Shown here piece by piece: positions 13,746 to 21,356 of a DNA stretch of 32,386 nucleotides. The stretch spans positions 1-32,386 of the forward strand of contig NZ_JADEXE010000043.1 of assembly GCF_015207265.1 (NCBI RefSeq), read 5' to 3'. The notes under the pieces were generated by a model. The model did not search any database. It was not told the DNA's origin and saw nothing but the letters and a program-made list of their open reading frames with translations. The stretch is from Nodosilinea sp. LEGE 07298 (GTDB lineage Bacteria > Cyanobacteriota > Cyanobacteriia > Phormidesmidales > Phormidesmidaceae). A program made the translations under genes and the position numbers. How positions within the stretch are numbered: the stretch's first letter is position 1; every line of letters starts with the position of its first letter.

Positions 13746-14238
13746 GGCCGTGGTCGTGAATGGGGTTGTGAATTCCCGAACGATAGGCTCCGGCTTCGGG
13801 TTCGAAGGGCAGAGTAGCTGGAGTGAGCACTAGCCCGCCGAGCTGAGCCAGCATGGCTTCTAGCACGGGGTCGGGTTCTAATTTGAGGCTGTCTGCCGCC
13901 AGTTCTAGAGACACATGGCGGTTGCCCAGGTGGTAAGCGGCTCGCATCAAATCAAACCCTGCATCGGCGGTGACGAGGACCACGGGCTCAGGCTTAGCTA
14001 TCACCCGAATGAGCCCATCGGTGCCGCGATCGCTTCCCCCATCGCCCCCCAGCAAATCGCCCCCCAGCAAATCGCCGCCGCGCAGCACCGTACCCCGCGC
14101 CAGATTGAGGTAGAGCGGCGTGCCATCGTCGGCGGTAAAGCGATGCCGAGACTTGGCGCGATCGCTGGCCGTTAGCGACAGCGTGGCCATCACAGCAGCG
14201 GCATCATCGGGGGGCAGCACACGGGTAACGGTCAGCAC
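13732..14238 (-). CDS. ureE: Urease accessory protein UreE (nickel chaperone)
   Basis: This 168-residue metallochaperone delivers Ni(II) to the urease maturation complex. The N-terminal domain runs from about 1 to 85. The C-terminal ferredoxin-like metal domain contains AAYHLGNRHVSLEL, with the conserved histidine pair of the dimer-interface nickel site. It ends in a short His-rich tail, HDHGHDHN, that would hold extra metal. The loop after GTVLRGGD is enlarged by a three-fold L(L/R)GGD repeat and an acidic glycine-rich stretch (52-75), where homologues normally have a short turn. The gene overlaps ureF by 14 nt and lies 200 nt from the divergent CNNM-type gene. Confidence 0.94.
   Translation of the reverse strand: MLTVTRVLPPDDAAAVMATLSLTASDRAKSRHRFTADDGTPLYLNLARGTVLRGGDLLGGDLLGGDGGSDRGTDGLIRVIAKPEPVVLVTADAGFDLMRAAYHLGNRHVSLELAADSLKLEPDPVLEAMLAQLGGLVLTPATLPFEPEAGAYRSGIHNPIHDHGHDHN
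14041..14085. repeat. 15-nt coding tandem repeat inside ureE
   Basis: ATCGCCCCCCAGCAA occurs twice in direct tandem (14041-14055, 14056-14070), followed by a degenerate third unit, ATCGCCGCCGCGCAG. On the coding strand this gives L(R/L)GGD-LLGGD-LLGGD in a surface loop of UreE. The unit is a multiple of three, so the frame is kept. Confidence 0.85.
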
Positions 14239-14438
14239 AGCAGCTTAAAACCAACGTTGAGAGCCAGGCAGCCTATCCGTTTTACCATAGCTGGCAGATA
14301 TGCCGTTCAATACATACAGATAAACTCGCTATAGCGCTCTGCGGTCGGCCCCAGACCAGGTTCCTTTTTCTGGATTCCTAGGGCAAAGGCCTACCGACGG
14401 TCGCTGTGTGACGCTGCTTTACCACCGTGCCCCCACCT

Positions 14439-15773
14439 ATGTCTGACATTGCCATTGAAAGTGTGTTTATTTTGCTATTGATTATGGCCAATGGGGTGTT
14501 TTCGGGGTCAGAAATTGCCGTGGTGTCGGCCCGTAAGGCGCGCCTAGAGCACCAGGCGCGGCGCGGCAATGCCAAGGCGCGGTTGGCGCTCAAACTGGCC
14601 AACAACCCCAACGACTTTTTATCGACGGTGCAAATTGGCATTACCCTGATCGGCATTCTCAGTGGTGCGCTGGGCGGGGCAACTGTCGCTAACTCTCTGC
14701 GCCAGGGGCTAGACCAGGTGCCTACTCTCGCCCCCTACAGCGATATCATTAGCCTGGCGGTAGTGGTCGGGCTGATTACATATTTATCGCTGGTGGTGGG
14801 TGAGCTAGTGCCCAAGCGCATTGCCCTCAGCTACCCAGAAGCGATCGCTCGCCAGGTGGCGCGGCCCATGCAGCGGCTGTCCTGGCTGGCGACCCCGCTG
14901 GTGATACTGCTAGGCGCTTCGACCAGTTTTTTGGTCAACCTGCTAGGGCTCAAAGAACGACCCGAAGCGGCGATTACCGAAGAAGAACTGCGCCTGTTGA
15001 TTGACCAGGGCACCGAGGCCGGCAACTTTGAGGTGGCCGAGCAAGAGATGATGGGGCGGGTGCTGCAGCTGGGCGATCGCCCGATTCGCTCGATCATGAC
15101 CCCCCGCACCGATATTGAATGGCTGAATGTCGACGCCTCCTTTGCCGAACACAGCGAACTGGTGATGCAGAGCGCCCACTCCCACTTCCCGGTCTGCAAC
15201 AACAGCATCGACGACTGCGTGGGCGTCGTGTCGCTCAAGGCGCTGCTGCCCAACTATCTCAGCCAAAATACCGAGCCGGTAACGCTGCTTAGCCTGCTGC
15301 AGCCACCCTTATTTGTGGCCGAAAGCACCTACGTGCTCAAGGTGCTAGAGCTATTTAAGTCGTCGGGCACTCACTTTGCCATGGTGCTCGACGAGTACGG
15401 CGGGGTTGAAGGTTTAGTCACCCTCAACGACGTTGTCGAAGCCATTGTCGGCGACCTGCCCTCCTTAGAAGATGCCGAAGACCCCATGGTTATGCAGCGC
15501 GAGGACGGCTCCTGGCTGCTCGATGGCCTGCTGCCGGTAGATGACCTAAAAGAACTGCTGCACCGCGAACAGCTCACCACAGACGAAGACAACTACCAAA
15601 CCCTGGCAGGCTTTATCATCCGGCACATGGGTCGCATTCCCAGCACCGGCGACTTCTTTGAATGGGAAGGACTGCGCTTTGAGGTCGTGGATATGGATGG
15701 TCGTCGGGTAGATAAAGTGCTGCTAGAGAATCTACCGTTGTCTCCAACCTCGCCCAACCAGGTGCCAGAATAA
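14439..15773 (+). CDS. CNNM/CorC-type membrane protein with DUF21 and CBS domains
   Basis: From ATG 14439 this is a 444-residue protein. An N-terminal DUF21/CNNM membrane domain (about 1-190) includes MANGVFSGSEIAVVSARKAR and hydrophobic helices near 5-25, 65-90, 100-125 and 140-165. It is followed by a CBS-domain pair (about 200-325; MTPRTDIEWLNVD, FAMVLDEYGGVEGLVTLNDV) and a C-terminal CorC/HlyC domain (about 345-425). Proteins with this layout are linked to Mg2+ or Co2+ efflux and are often annotated as hemolysins, a historical name. An in-frame GTG at 14427 would add only four residues. It is divergent from ureE and converges on the DUF1622 gene with a 16-nt gap. Confidence 0.93.
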   Translation: MSDIAIESVFILLLIMANGVFSGSEIAVVSARKARLEHQARRGNAKARLALKLANNPNDFLSTVQIGITLIGILSGALGGATVANSLRQGLDQVPTLAPYSDIISLAVVVGLITYLSLVVGELVPKRIALSYPEAIARQVARPMQRLSWLATPLVILLGASTSFLVNLLGLKERPEAAITEEELRLLIDQGTEAGNFEVAEQEMMGRVLQLGDRPIRSIMTPRTDIEWLNVDASFAEHSELVMQSAHSHFPVCNNSIDDCVGVVSLKALLPNYLSQNTEPVTLLSLLQPPLFVAESTYVLKVLELFKSSGTHFAMVLDEYGGVEGLVTLNDVVEAIVGDLPSLEDAEDPMVMQREDGSWLLDGLLPVDDLKELLHREQLTTDEDNYQTLAGFIIRHMGRIPSTGDFFEWEGLRFEVVDMDGRRVDKVLLENLPLSPTSPNQVPE

Positions 15774-15789
15774 CCGAGCCGGGTTGAGA

Positions 15790-16182
15790 TCAGCGGCGAT
15801 CGTCTGGGTCGTACTGGTGTTGCTCTCGCCCTAGTCTTTGTTCGGCCTCTATTTCTTTGTCTAAAAAATAATTGAGGAAGGTGCGAATAACGGCAATCAG
15901 CGCCAGCCTAATTAGGTCCTGAGTCGTGGGGGCTATGGTGGTCGATAAAATATCAGCCCCAAGCTGAAACTCAAGGGCCAGGGTCAGCCAGGTGCCAAAT
16001 TTGAGTCGAACCTGGTTAAAGGGAAGTGGCTGCCCTGGCCGTTGCTGCCAGAGACGTAGGGTTAGGCGAGCGGTTTTGAGCAGCCCCACCAACACGCACA
16101 GCACCGAAATAGCCTCCAGGCAAAACATAACGCCCAGGGCAAGGTTTTCAACTAGGGCTTCTAAGGGCTCAAGCCATGCCAT
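15790..16182 (-). CDS. DUF1622 membrane protein
   Basis: This 130-residue protein has a hydrophobic N-terminal helix (about 12-38) and two further helices (about 65-85 and 90-110). The conserved core LKFGTWLTLALEFQLGADIL and the segment LIRLALIAVIRTFLNYFLDKEIE are typical of DUF1622. The C-terminus is short, charged and cytoplasmic in character. No catalytic residues are evident and the function of the family is unknown. Length is normal. Only 17 nt separate it from the upstream peroxiredoxin-like gene on the same strand, so the two are probably co-transcribed. Confidence 0.88.
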   Translation of the reverse strand: MAWLEPLEALVENLALGVMFCLEAISVLCVLVGLLKTARLTLRLWQQRPGQPLPFNQVRLKFGTWLTLALEFQLGADILSTTIAPTTQDLIRLALIAVIRTFLNYFLDKEIEAEQRLGREQHQYDPDDRR

Positions 16183-16199
16183 AACTGACCCAAGCTGTA

Positions 16200-16991
16200 C
16201 TAGAGAACATTCATGGCGGGAGCATGATCGGCTAAAAAGACTAGCGGGTTGGCCATGGTGGCGGCAAAGCCCAGAATGCCGCGATCGCGGTGCTCGTACA
16301 GCAGCTTGCCATCGCCATCAAACAAAAACGTACCGCCGCGCTGGGTTAGGTAGGCGGCATTGGGCACGTAGGTGCTCCAGTGGCTCAGCACTTCGGTCAT
16401 GTTACGCAGGCGCAGGGTGGCCAGTTCGATCGGCCGCTGAAACCCGCTGCCACCGACAATGTTGAAGGCTTTGCCGGTCAGGGGCGGCAGCGGCCCGGCC
16501 TTCACCACCTCGTCGTCGCCAATCAGCTGGGGCGCACGGCGATCGCCCGTATAGCCCCGCAGCACCTCGCGCAGCGTGCCAGGGCTAGCGATCCCCGCAC
16601 ACATCAGCATCAAGTTCAGCCAGGCCGCCTGCCCCGGTTTGAGCCCCGGTGGGTTCAGGGTTAGCCCTTCGTATAGACTCAGTTCGCGGTGCAGGGCCGC
16701 AGTTTCGTCGACAAACAGGTGTTCGGCGGGAAAGCCAGTGTAGGTGCAGAACTGCTGGCCGGAAGCGCGATCGCCAATCCCCACCGCCCGTACCGCAATC
16801 TGCCGCTGGCGCAGGGTTTCGGCCTCCCGCTGTAGCCACCAGGCGTATTCCAAACTGTCAAAGTCGCCCAGCTGCGGCCACACCAGCACGAGAATCTGGT
16901 CGGATCCCTCACCGCCCGACAGAAGGGAGACCTTCTCCCCATCGCTCACCCGCGATCGCTGAGTGTGAGACAAAATCTCGTAGGTGTTCAT
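16200..16991 (-). CDS. Peroxiredoxin-like protein lacking the catalytic cysteine
   Basis: This 263-residue protein resembles the AhpC-TSA_2/PRXL2 group of thioredoxin-fold proteins. ILVLVWPQLGDFDSLEYAWWL (residues 33-53) occupies the position of the first strand and peroxidatic helix. IAVRAVGIGDRASGQQFCTYTGFP and LFVDETAALHRELSLYEGL follow, and the C-terminal part has GGTFLFDGDGKLLYEHRDRG, the usual late strand of the fold. No cysteine lies in the active-site loop (38-50); the only two are Cys82 and Cys131. Classical peroxidase activity is therefore doubtful and a non-catalytic or altered redox role is possible. It precedes the DUF1622 gene by 17 nt. Confidence 0.8.
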   Translation of the reverse strand: MNTYEILSHTQRSRVSDGEKVSLLSGGEGSDQILVLVWPQLGDFDSLEYAWWLQREAETLRQRQIAVRAVGIGDRASGQQFCTYTGFPAEHLFVDETAALHRELSLYEGLTLNPPGLKPGQAAWLNLMLMCAGIASPGTLREVLRGYTGDRRAPQLIGDDEVVKAGPLPPLTGKAFNIVGGSGFQRPIELATLRLRNMTEVLSHWSTYVPNAAYLTQRGGTFLFDGDGKLLYEHRDRGILGFAATMANPLVFLADHAPAMNVL

Positions 16992-17032
16992 TAAAGGATT
17001 CCAAAGCGGATTGCTTGAAGCTTATAGCGAAT

Positions 17033-17049
17033 GGTGGGCATTGCCCACC
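17033..17049. repeat. GGTGGGCA hairpin repeat
   Basis: GGTGGGCA-T-TGCCCACC is a perfect 17-nt odd palindrome in the 90-nt gap between the M23 peptidase (ending 17082) and the peroxiredoxin-like gene (starting 16991). It is identical to 12974-12990 except for the centre base. It lies just downstream of the M23 stop on the minus strand and could protect that 3' end, but has no T-run. Confidence 0.75.
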
Positions 17050-17081
17050 CTACAGAGCTACTACGCCCCCACGCTCCCACT

Positions 17082-17969
17082 CTACTCAAACCCTCTGGCC
17101 ATCCACGGGCCAGGGTCTACGGAGATGCCATTGACGTATAGCCCCCAGTGCAGGTGCGGCCCCGTCGATGCGCCTGTACTGCCGATCGCCCCAATCACCT
17201 GGCCTGGCTGCACCACATCGCCTTCGTTGACGTCAATGCGGCTGAGGTGAATCATAATGCTGAGCACCCCCTGGCCGTGGTCGATGCCGACAGTGTTGCC
17301 GTGCAGCTCAAACCCGTCGGAGACGCGCCCGACCAAAACAATCCGTCCCGCCGCTGGGGCCGCCACCGGGGAGCCTGTAGCAGCGGCATAGTCTAGGCCC
17401 CGGTGGTAGTAGTCTTGAGCAAAGACGCCGTTGTAGTAGCGACGCACCCCGTACTGAGTCGAGGTTCGCCCAGAGGTGGGGCGCTGCATGGCCCCGTTCC
17501 AGTAGCGCTCAGGGGAGACAAGGTTTTTGAAGGCCGCTACCCGGTCAAACTCGTGCTGGGTGCCGAGGTTGCTCTGACTGGGCGACAGGGTAATGCGCTG
17601 GGTGGGAAAGTTGCGGTTTTTAAGACCCAGGGCCAGGTTGCGGGTTTCGCCAGTGCCAATCACCCGAATCACCATGCGCCCCGGTGGGTCGAGCGGGCTG
17701 GTGGGAACCAGGGCGCGGAACCGATTACCGCTGATGGGAAAGGTTGGATACTCGGTGCTGTCGTTAACGGTAACCTTAGGCTGAGTTGAGGCCGACGTGC
17801 GCGGAATGGCAATCACTGAAATGGTATCGCCCAGTTCAGGAGCATCGGGGTTGAGCACGACATCGTAGGCTTGGGCCGGGCGACCCAGCAGCACTACCGT
17901 AGACCCGGCGATCGCTGCTACTAGCAGCGATCGCCGGGTTAGCCCAGGGGTATCTCGGTTCGGCTCCAT
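17082..17969 (-). CDS. Tat-exported M23-family metallopeptidase
   Basis: This 295-residue protein starts with a twin-arginine signal (TRRSLLVAAIAGSTVVLL, residues 11-28; likely cut after AQA at 32-34), so it is exported folded. Residues 35-125 form a beta-rich N-terminal domain. The C-terminal LytM/M23 domain has zinc ligands H189 and D193 (HRGLD) and H274 in PHLHW, plus a second histidine H241 in MIHLSR. Members hydrolyse peptidoglycan cross-links or act as regulators; with all ligands present, activity is likely. The Tat motif is encoded inside a perfect 37-nt palindrome (17903-17939). The gene follows a small membrane protein gene and def on the same strand. Confidence 0.92.
   Translation of the reverse strand: MEPNRDTPGLTRRSLLVAAIAGSTVVLLGRPAQAYDVVLNPDAPELGDTISVIAIPRTSASTQPKVTVNDSTEYPTFPISGNRFRALVPTSPLDPPGRMVIRVIGTGETRNLALGLKNRNFPTQRITLSPSQSNLGTQHEFDRVAAFKNLVSPERYWNGAMQRPTSGRTSTQYGVRRYYNGVFAQDYYHRGLDYAAATGSPVAAPAAGRIVLVGRVSDGFELHGNTVGIDHGQGVLSIMIHLSRIDVNEGDVVQPGQVIGAIGSTGASTGPHLHWGLYVNGISVDPGPWMARGFE
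17903..17939. repeat. Perfect 37-nt palindrome over the Tat motif
   Basis: The left arm 17903-17920 (ACCCGGCGATCGCTGCTA) is the exact reverse complement of 17922-17939, with one centre base at 17921. Each arm holds a HIP1 octamer or its flank. On the coding strand it encodes residues 11-22 of the M23 peptidase, including the twin arginines, 30 nt after the start codon. In the mRNA it would form a very stable hairpin. Confidence 0.9.
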
Positions 17970-18060
17970 AGCTCCGTCCTCAAGTAGTGAAATGAGTGGT
18001 TTCTATAGTAGACGCTGCGATTGGCCTGAGGATTCCGACGGCCAGAATAATTTAGCCCGT

Positions 18061-18258
18061 TTACTCCTGATTGGCCTTGGCGTCTTTGACGGCTGCGTAG
18101 AACAAAACCCCAACCAGCGGCACGCAGAGACCCAGCACCACCGTGGTGGGCACCGTGCCCCAGTCGGGGCTGCCGGAGGACAGCTCAAAGATAGAGCCTA
18201 CCGCTGCGATCGCAGCAATGCAGGAACCAGCCAAAAACAGGCCACTTTTGGGGGTCAC
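18061..18258 (-). CDS. Small two-helix membrane protein
   Basis: A 65-residue protein starts at GTG 18258, which is preceded by AGGAGA with an 8-nt spacer. A longer frame from 18318 lacks such a site and would add cysteine-rich, unlikely sequence. It has two hydrophobic helices, SGLFLAGSCIAAIAAVGSIF (about 5-24) and TTVVLGLCVPLVGVLFYAAV (about 37-56). A short loop holds SSGSPDWG and the tail is charged (KDAKANQE). It is probably an inner or thylakoid membrane protein. It looks like a cyanobacterial lineage-specific small protein and I do not recognise a function. It lies 76 nt downstream of def and 91 nt upstream of the M23 gene. Confidence 0.7.
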   Translation of the reverse strand: MTPKSGLFLAGSCIAAIAAVGSIFELSSGSPDWGTVPTTVVLGLCVPLVGVLFYAAVKDAKANQE

Positions 18259-18277
18259 AGGAACGTCTCCTAAACAT

Positions 18278-18310
18278 CTGCCGAGGCCAAGTTTTGGCCT
18301 ACCGAGGCAG
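18278..18310 (-). other. Hairpin in the def / small-protein gap
   Basis: GGCCAA (18285-18290) and TTGGCC (18294-18299) pair around a 3-nt loop. An outer CTGCC/GGCAG stem is separated by a bulge. The hairpin ends just upstream of the AGGAGA ribosome site of the small membrane protein. It has no T-run, so it is not a clear terminator; an RNA-processing or translational role is possible. Confidence 0.4.
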
Positions 18311-18334
18311 CATACCACGGGCCTTACACCATGA

Positions 18335-18901
18335 TTAGGCGGTTAGCGGCTGTACGTCTTTTGCGTAGAAGCCGTTCTTTTGCAGCTCTTGATTGAGGGC
18401 CAGAGCGTTCTCTACCCGGTCGACAAACAGCACCCCGGTGAGGTGGTCCATTTCGTGGAGAATGCAGCGGGCCAGCAGGTCATTGGCCTGCATCTTTTTG
18501 GGGCGGCCATTCTCGTCTTTGTAGGACACCTCTAGGGCGGCGGGGCGCACCACATCTAGGTAAACGCCGGGAATGCTGAGGCAGCCCTCTTGCCCAGTGG
18601 CAATTTCCTTGGAGACTTTGATGATTTGAGGGTTAATCAGCACCATCGGCGGAGTGGCAGTATTTTCGGGATCGACATCGACCACTAGCAGCTGCTTATT
18701 AACGGCTACCTGAGGGGCCGCTAGGCCAATGCCGTCGGCGCTGTACATGGTTTGCAGCATCTCCCGCACCAGCGCCCGAATGTCATCGTCAACCTTAGCG
18801 ACTCGCTTGGCGGGCTGACGCAGCACGCGATCGCCCAGGGTGTGAATTTCCAGCGGCGGCTGCTTGAGTTTGGTTTTCTCGACTTGAATGGCGGCGGGCA
18901 T
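18335..18901 (-). CDS. def: Peptide deformylase
   Basis: This 188-residue metalloenzyme removes the formyl group from the N-terminal methionine of new proteins in the cytoplasm. All three family motifs are intact: GIGLAAPQ (57-64), EGCLS (105-109) and HEMDH (149-153). Metal ligands are C107, H149 and H153, with catalytic E150. The N-terminal extension of about 15 residues before PLEIHTLGD is common in cyanobacterial and plastid-type enzymes. The start ATG at 18901 fits. Downstream on the same strand lie a small membrane protein gene and the M23 peptidase gene. No methionyl-tRNA formyltransferase gene is adjacent. Confidence 0.96.
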   Translation of the reverse strand: MPAAIQVEKTKLKQPPLEIHTLGDRVLRQPAKRVAKVDDDIRALVREMLQTMYSADGIGLAAPQVAVNKQLLVVDVDPENTATPPMVLINPQIIKVSKEIATGQEGCLSIPGVYLDVVRPAALEVSYKDENGRPKKMQANDLLARCILHEMDHLTGVLFVDRVENALALNQELQKNGFYAKDVQPLTA

Positions 18902-19009
18902 AGCGATGCGTTCCAGGGTGATATTTTGCGTTCAGTTCGTGTTGCTATCTATCCTAACAACACAGACTCACTTCGACATAGCGGTTGACCGTACCCCCAA
19001 AAAAGGCGA

Positions 19010-19405
19010 TCAATCGCCTTCGGGCAAGACGGGTTTGCTATCTACGGTTATATCCACAGCGTTAACGTCAATGGTACCGGCCTCGGTCACCCGCGAGAAC
19101 CCATCGATCTCAGTATGTAGGGGAGTGCCGCAGTTGAGGCAGCGAGTATCGGCTCCCTTAATGCCGGTCATCGTCGTTGAGCAGACCGGGCAAGGCCCCT
19201 GCACCAGGTTGCGCCGCAGCCAAAATCGCAGGCCAATGAACCCCAGCACTGGAGCCGCCAGCAGCAGCACCACCAGCACTGCCAAAGATTTAACCAGCCA
19301 GCCCAGGCCCACAGCACCCAGGAGCCAAACGACGCCGATCAGGGTGAGCCAGCAGCCCAGCCCCGAGAAATTCACCCGAACTTGGTTGAAGTTATTTTGG
19401 TTCAC
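19010..19405 (-). CDS. Membrane protein with C-terminal zinc ribbon
   Basis: This 131-residue protein has two closely spaced membrane helices (about 15-36 and 38-60). A basic stretch (FWLRRN) follows, then a four-cysteine zinc ribbon, C72-x2-C75 and C89-x2-C92 (GPCPVCSTTM... RCLNCGTPL). A short acidic C-terminal tail completes it. The topology puts the ribbon on the positively flanked, cytoplasmic or stromal side. Such an arrangement suggests a small membrane adaptor or assembly factor, but no function can be assigned. It lies 86 nt downstream of the GT4 gene stop on the same strand and may be part of that transcript. Confidence 0.78.
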   Translation of the reverse strand: MNQNNFNQVRVNFSGLGCWLTLIGVVWLLGAVGLGWLVKSLAVLVVLLLAAPVLGFIGLRFWLRRNLVQGPCPVCSTTMTGIKGADTRCLNCGTPLHTEIDGFSRVTEAGTIDVNAVDITVDSKPVLPEGD

Positions 19406-19491
19406 AGGGGCGTTCTCCGTGGAGCAGCCAGAGCAGACGGCGACAATGCCCTGCTCTGTGGACTTTATTGTAGCGCTGGGATTGGGTCTAA

Positions 19492-20694
19492 TTAAGTAAC
19501 TCGGCTGGCCCGCAGGGCTTGATGCAGGCGCTGGGCTAGGGCAGCGGGGCTAAAGACGGCCAGGGTCTCTTGCCGCAGCCACGGCCCCTGGCAGCGAGGG
19601 TCGTGGCCGGTCAGCATCTCAATGCAGGCAGCGGCCACCGCTTTGGGATCTCGGTGGGGAACTCGCCAGCCCAGACGACCATCTTGCAGGGGGTCGGCAG
19701 ACCCATCCTGGTCGCCAGAGAGCACCGGTACGCCGCAGGCTAGCGCCTCTAGATAGACAATGCCAAAGCCCTCTTGGGAAGGCATGACGTAGGCGCTGGC
19801 CAATTGGTAATGGGCGACTAGGGCCTCGGTGGGCACAAACCCGGCAAATACCACGCGATCGCTCACTCCTAGCTCCTCAGCCAGTGCCGCCAGCCGGGGC
19901 TGGTCATCGCCCCGGCCAATCACCAAATATTTCACGGTCGGGATGGCTGCCGCGATGGTGGGCAGCGCCCGAATGGTGACATCTACTCCTTTGTAAATAT
20001 CCCCTGACCACAGCCGGGCTACAGTCATTAGCACCTGGCACCCGGCCAGTCCGTAGGTTTCGACCAGGGCTGAATTGGCTGATCCTGGCTGGAAGACAGC
20101 ACCATCTACGGCGCAGGGAACTAGGTAAACCTTCGCGGGGTCAAGAAGATTAGCGGTGCAGGCGCGATCGCGGCTATAGCGGCTAATGGTCCAAATTTGA
20201 TCGGCCTGGCGCAGGGCCTTTTGTGGCCTGGGCGGCAGGGGCTCCCACACCTCTTTGCCATAAGTGACGACGGTATAGGGCACGTTGAACCAGCGGCAGA
20301 GCGGGGCGACCAGAGGCAGCAACAGCACGTGGCCGCACACCACCCGGCTCGGTCGCTGCGTAATCAAATATCTCAGCAGGGCCGCCCCCAACCTAACTCT
20401 GCTCACCGCAGCACTGGCTGAACCTAGATAATGAAACCGCAGGGGTGACCGGTTGTACGGGTTACCGACCTCAGCCTCATCCCACAGCAGAAATACGTCT
20501 GCGGGTGTGGGATGGGGCTGCTCTAGGTAAGCCTTGAAAAGGTCTTTGACATAGGACTGAATGCCGCCCTCGCAGGAAAAGATTTTGAGGAAGACAAACG
20601 CGATCGGCCCAGTGGGCGGGTCTGACTCTTCTAACGCCGCTACGGGTAAAGCTGGTGGATGTGCAGAGGGCAAATTGGTGGTCGAAAAACCCAT
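19492..20694 (-). CDS. GT4-family glycosyltransferase
   Basis: This GT-B-fold glycosyltransferase of family 4 has 400 residues from ATG 20694, or 414 from GTG 20736. The N-terminal acceptor domain contains SCEGGIQSYVKDLFKAYL, the glycine-rich loop typical of GT4. The donor domain contains VARLWSGDIYKGVDVTIRAL, YLVIGRGDDQPRL, VFAGFVPTEAL and the retaining E-x7-E motif in EGFGIVYLEALACGVPV. It probably transfers a hexose from a nucleotide sugar during surface polysaccharide or glycolipid synthesis, in the cytoplasm at the membrane. Donor and acceptor are not predictable. It follows the RsbW-like gene closely on the same strand. No other polysaccharide genes are nearby. Confidence 0.9.
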   Translation of the reverse strand: MGFSTTNLPSAHPPALPVAALEESDPPTGPIAFVFLKIFSCEGGIQSYVKDLFKAYLEQPHPTPADVFLLWDEAEVGNPYNRSPLRFHYLGSASAAVSRVRLGAALLRYLITQRPSRVVCGHVLLLPLVAPLCRWFNVPYTVVTYGKEVWEPLPPRPQKALRQADQIWTISRYSRDRACTANLLDPAKVYLVPCAVDGAVFQPGSANSALVETYGLAGCQVLMTVARLWSGDIYKGVDVTIRALPTIAAAIPTVKYLVIGRGDDQPRLAALAEELGVSDRVVFAGFVPTEALVAHYQLASAYVMPSQEGFGIVYLEALACGVPVLSGDQDGSADPLQDGRLGWRVPHRDPKAVAAACIEMLTGHDPRCQGPWLRQETLAVFSPAALAQRLHQALRASRVT

Positions 20695-20769
20695 CGTAGA
20701 CGGTGATAAATAGCTGTTTGCCCCTAGGCTACCCACTCGGCCTGTAGCAGGTTCAGGCTAGGACTGCTT

Positions 20770-21225
20770 TCAGGTGGGACAGGTGCCATATTTCACAATC
20801 GACAGGCAGTTGCGCCCATCCTTAGCGCGGTAGTAGGTCACCTTATCGGCCAGGCGACGCAGCAAAAACCAGCCGTAGCCGCTCTCTAGCAGTTCGCCCG
20901 GCTGAGGTTCGGGCAGCAGTTCGGGGTTAAAGGGATCACCGTAGTCCCAGATACGAATCTCGACCTGGTCGGTATCGAGGGCTAGGTCAATGTCAATGCC
21001 GGTTTCGGGGGGCAGGTGGGCGTGGGCGTGGCGCACCGCGTTGGTAAAGCCTTCGGTTAGGGCCAGGGCCAGGCGATCGCAGTGGTTGCCAACCCAGGCC
21101 GACTCGCCCTCTAGAGAACGGCAGGTTTCGTGAAACCATCGCTGCACCTGGGCGACCACATCGAGCTGGCTGGCCACCTGCAAATGCGCTTGTGTGGGTG
21201 CCTGTCTGGGAACTACCCTTGCCAT
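20770..21225 (-). CDS. RsbW/SpoIIAB-like anti-sigma regulatory kinase
   Basis: This 151-residue protein has a GHKL-type ATPase domain. The N box is ALTEGFTNAVRHAH (about residues 51-64), the G1 box IWDYGDPF (about 92-99) and the G2 region GYGWFLLRRLAD (about 117-128). Proteins of this type bind and phosphorylate an anti-sigma-factor antagonist (STAS protein) in partner-switching control. Cyanobacteria have several of unknown partner. No STAS, PP2C or sigma-factor gene lies next to it. ATG 21225 is preceded by CAGGAG. It probably shares a transcript with the GT4 gene that follows. Confidence 0.88.
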   Translation of the reverse strand: MARVVPRQAPTQAHLQVASQLDVVAQVQRWFHETCRSLEGESAWVGNHCDRLALALTEGFTNAVRHAHAHLPPETGIDIDLALDTDQVEIRIWDYGDPFNPELLPEPQPGELLESGYGWFLLRRLADKVTYYRAKDGRNCLSIVKYGTCPT

Positions 21226-21292
21226 CGCCTACTCCTGTATCAACGCTTACCAGCGGCCTTAATTTAGCTTAGCCAAAGAGTACACCCTCAGC

Positions 21293-21330
21293 AAAAAAAC
21301 CTGCGTAAAACGATACAGTTCTACGCAGGT
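21293..21330 (-). terminator. Rho-independent terminator of petBD
   Basis: Read on the minus strand, ACCTGCGTA pairs with TACGCAGGT (9-bp stem, 14-nt loop) and is followed by seven T residues. It begins 27 nt after the petD stop codon. Confidence 0.9.
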
Positions 21331-21356
21331 CTTGCATAACGGATAACATTGACGAT

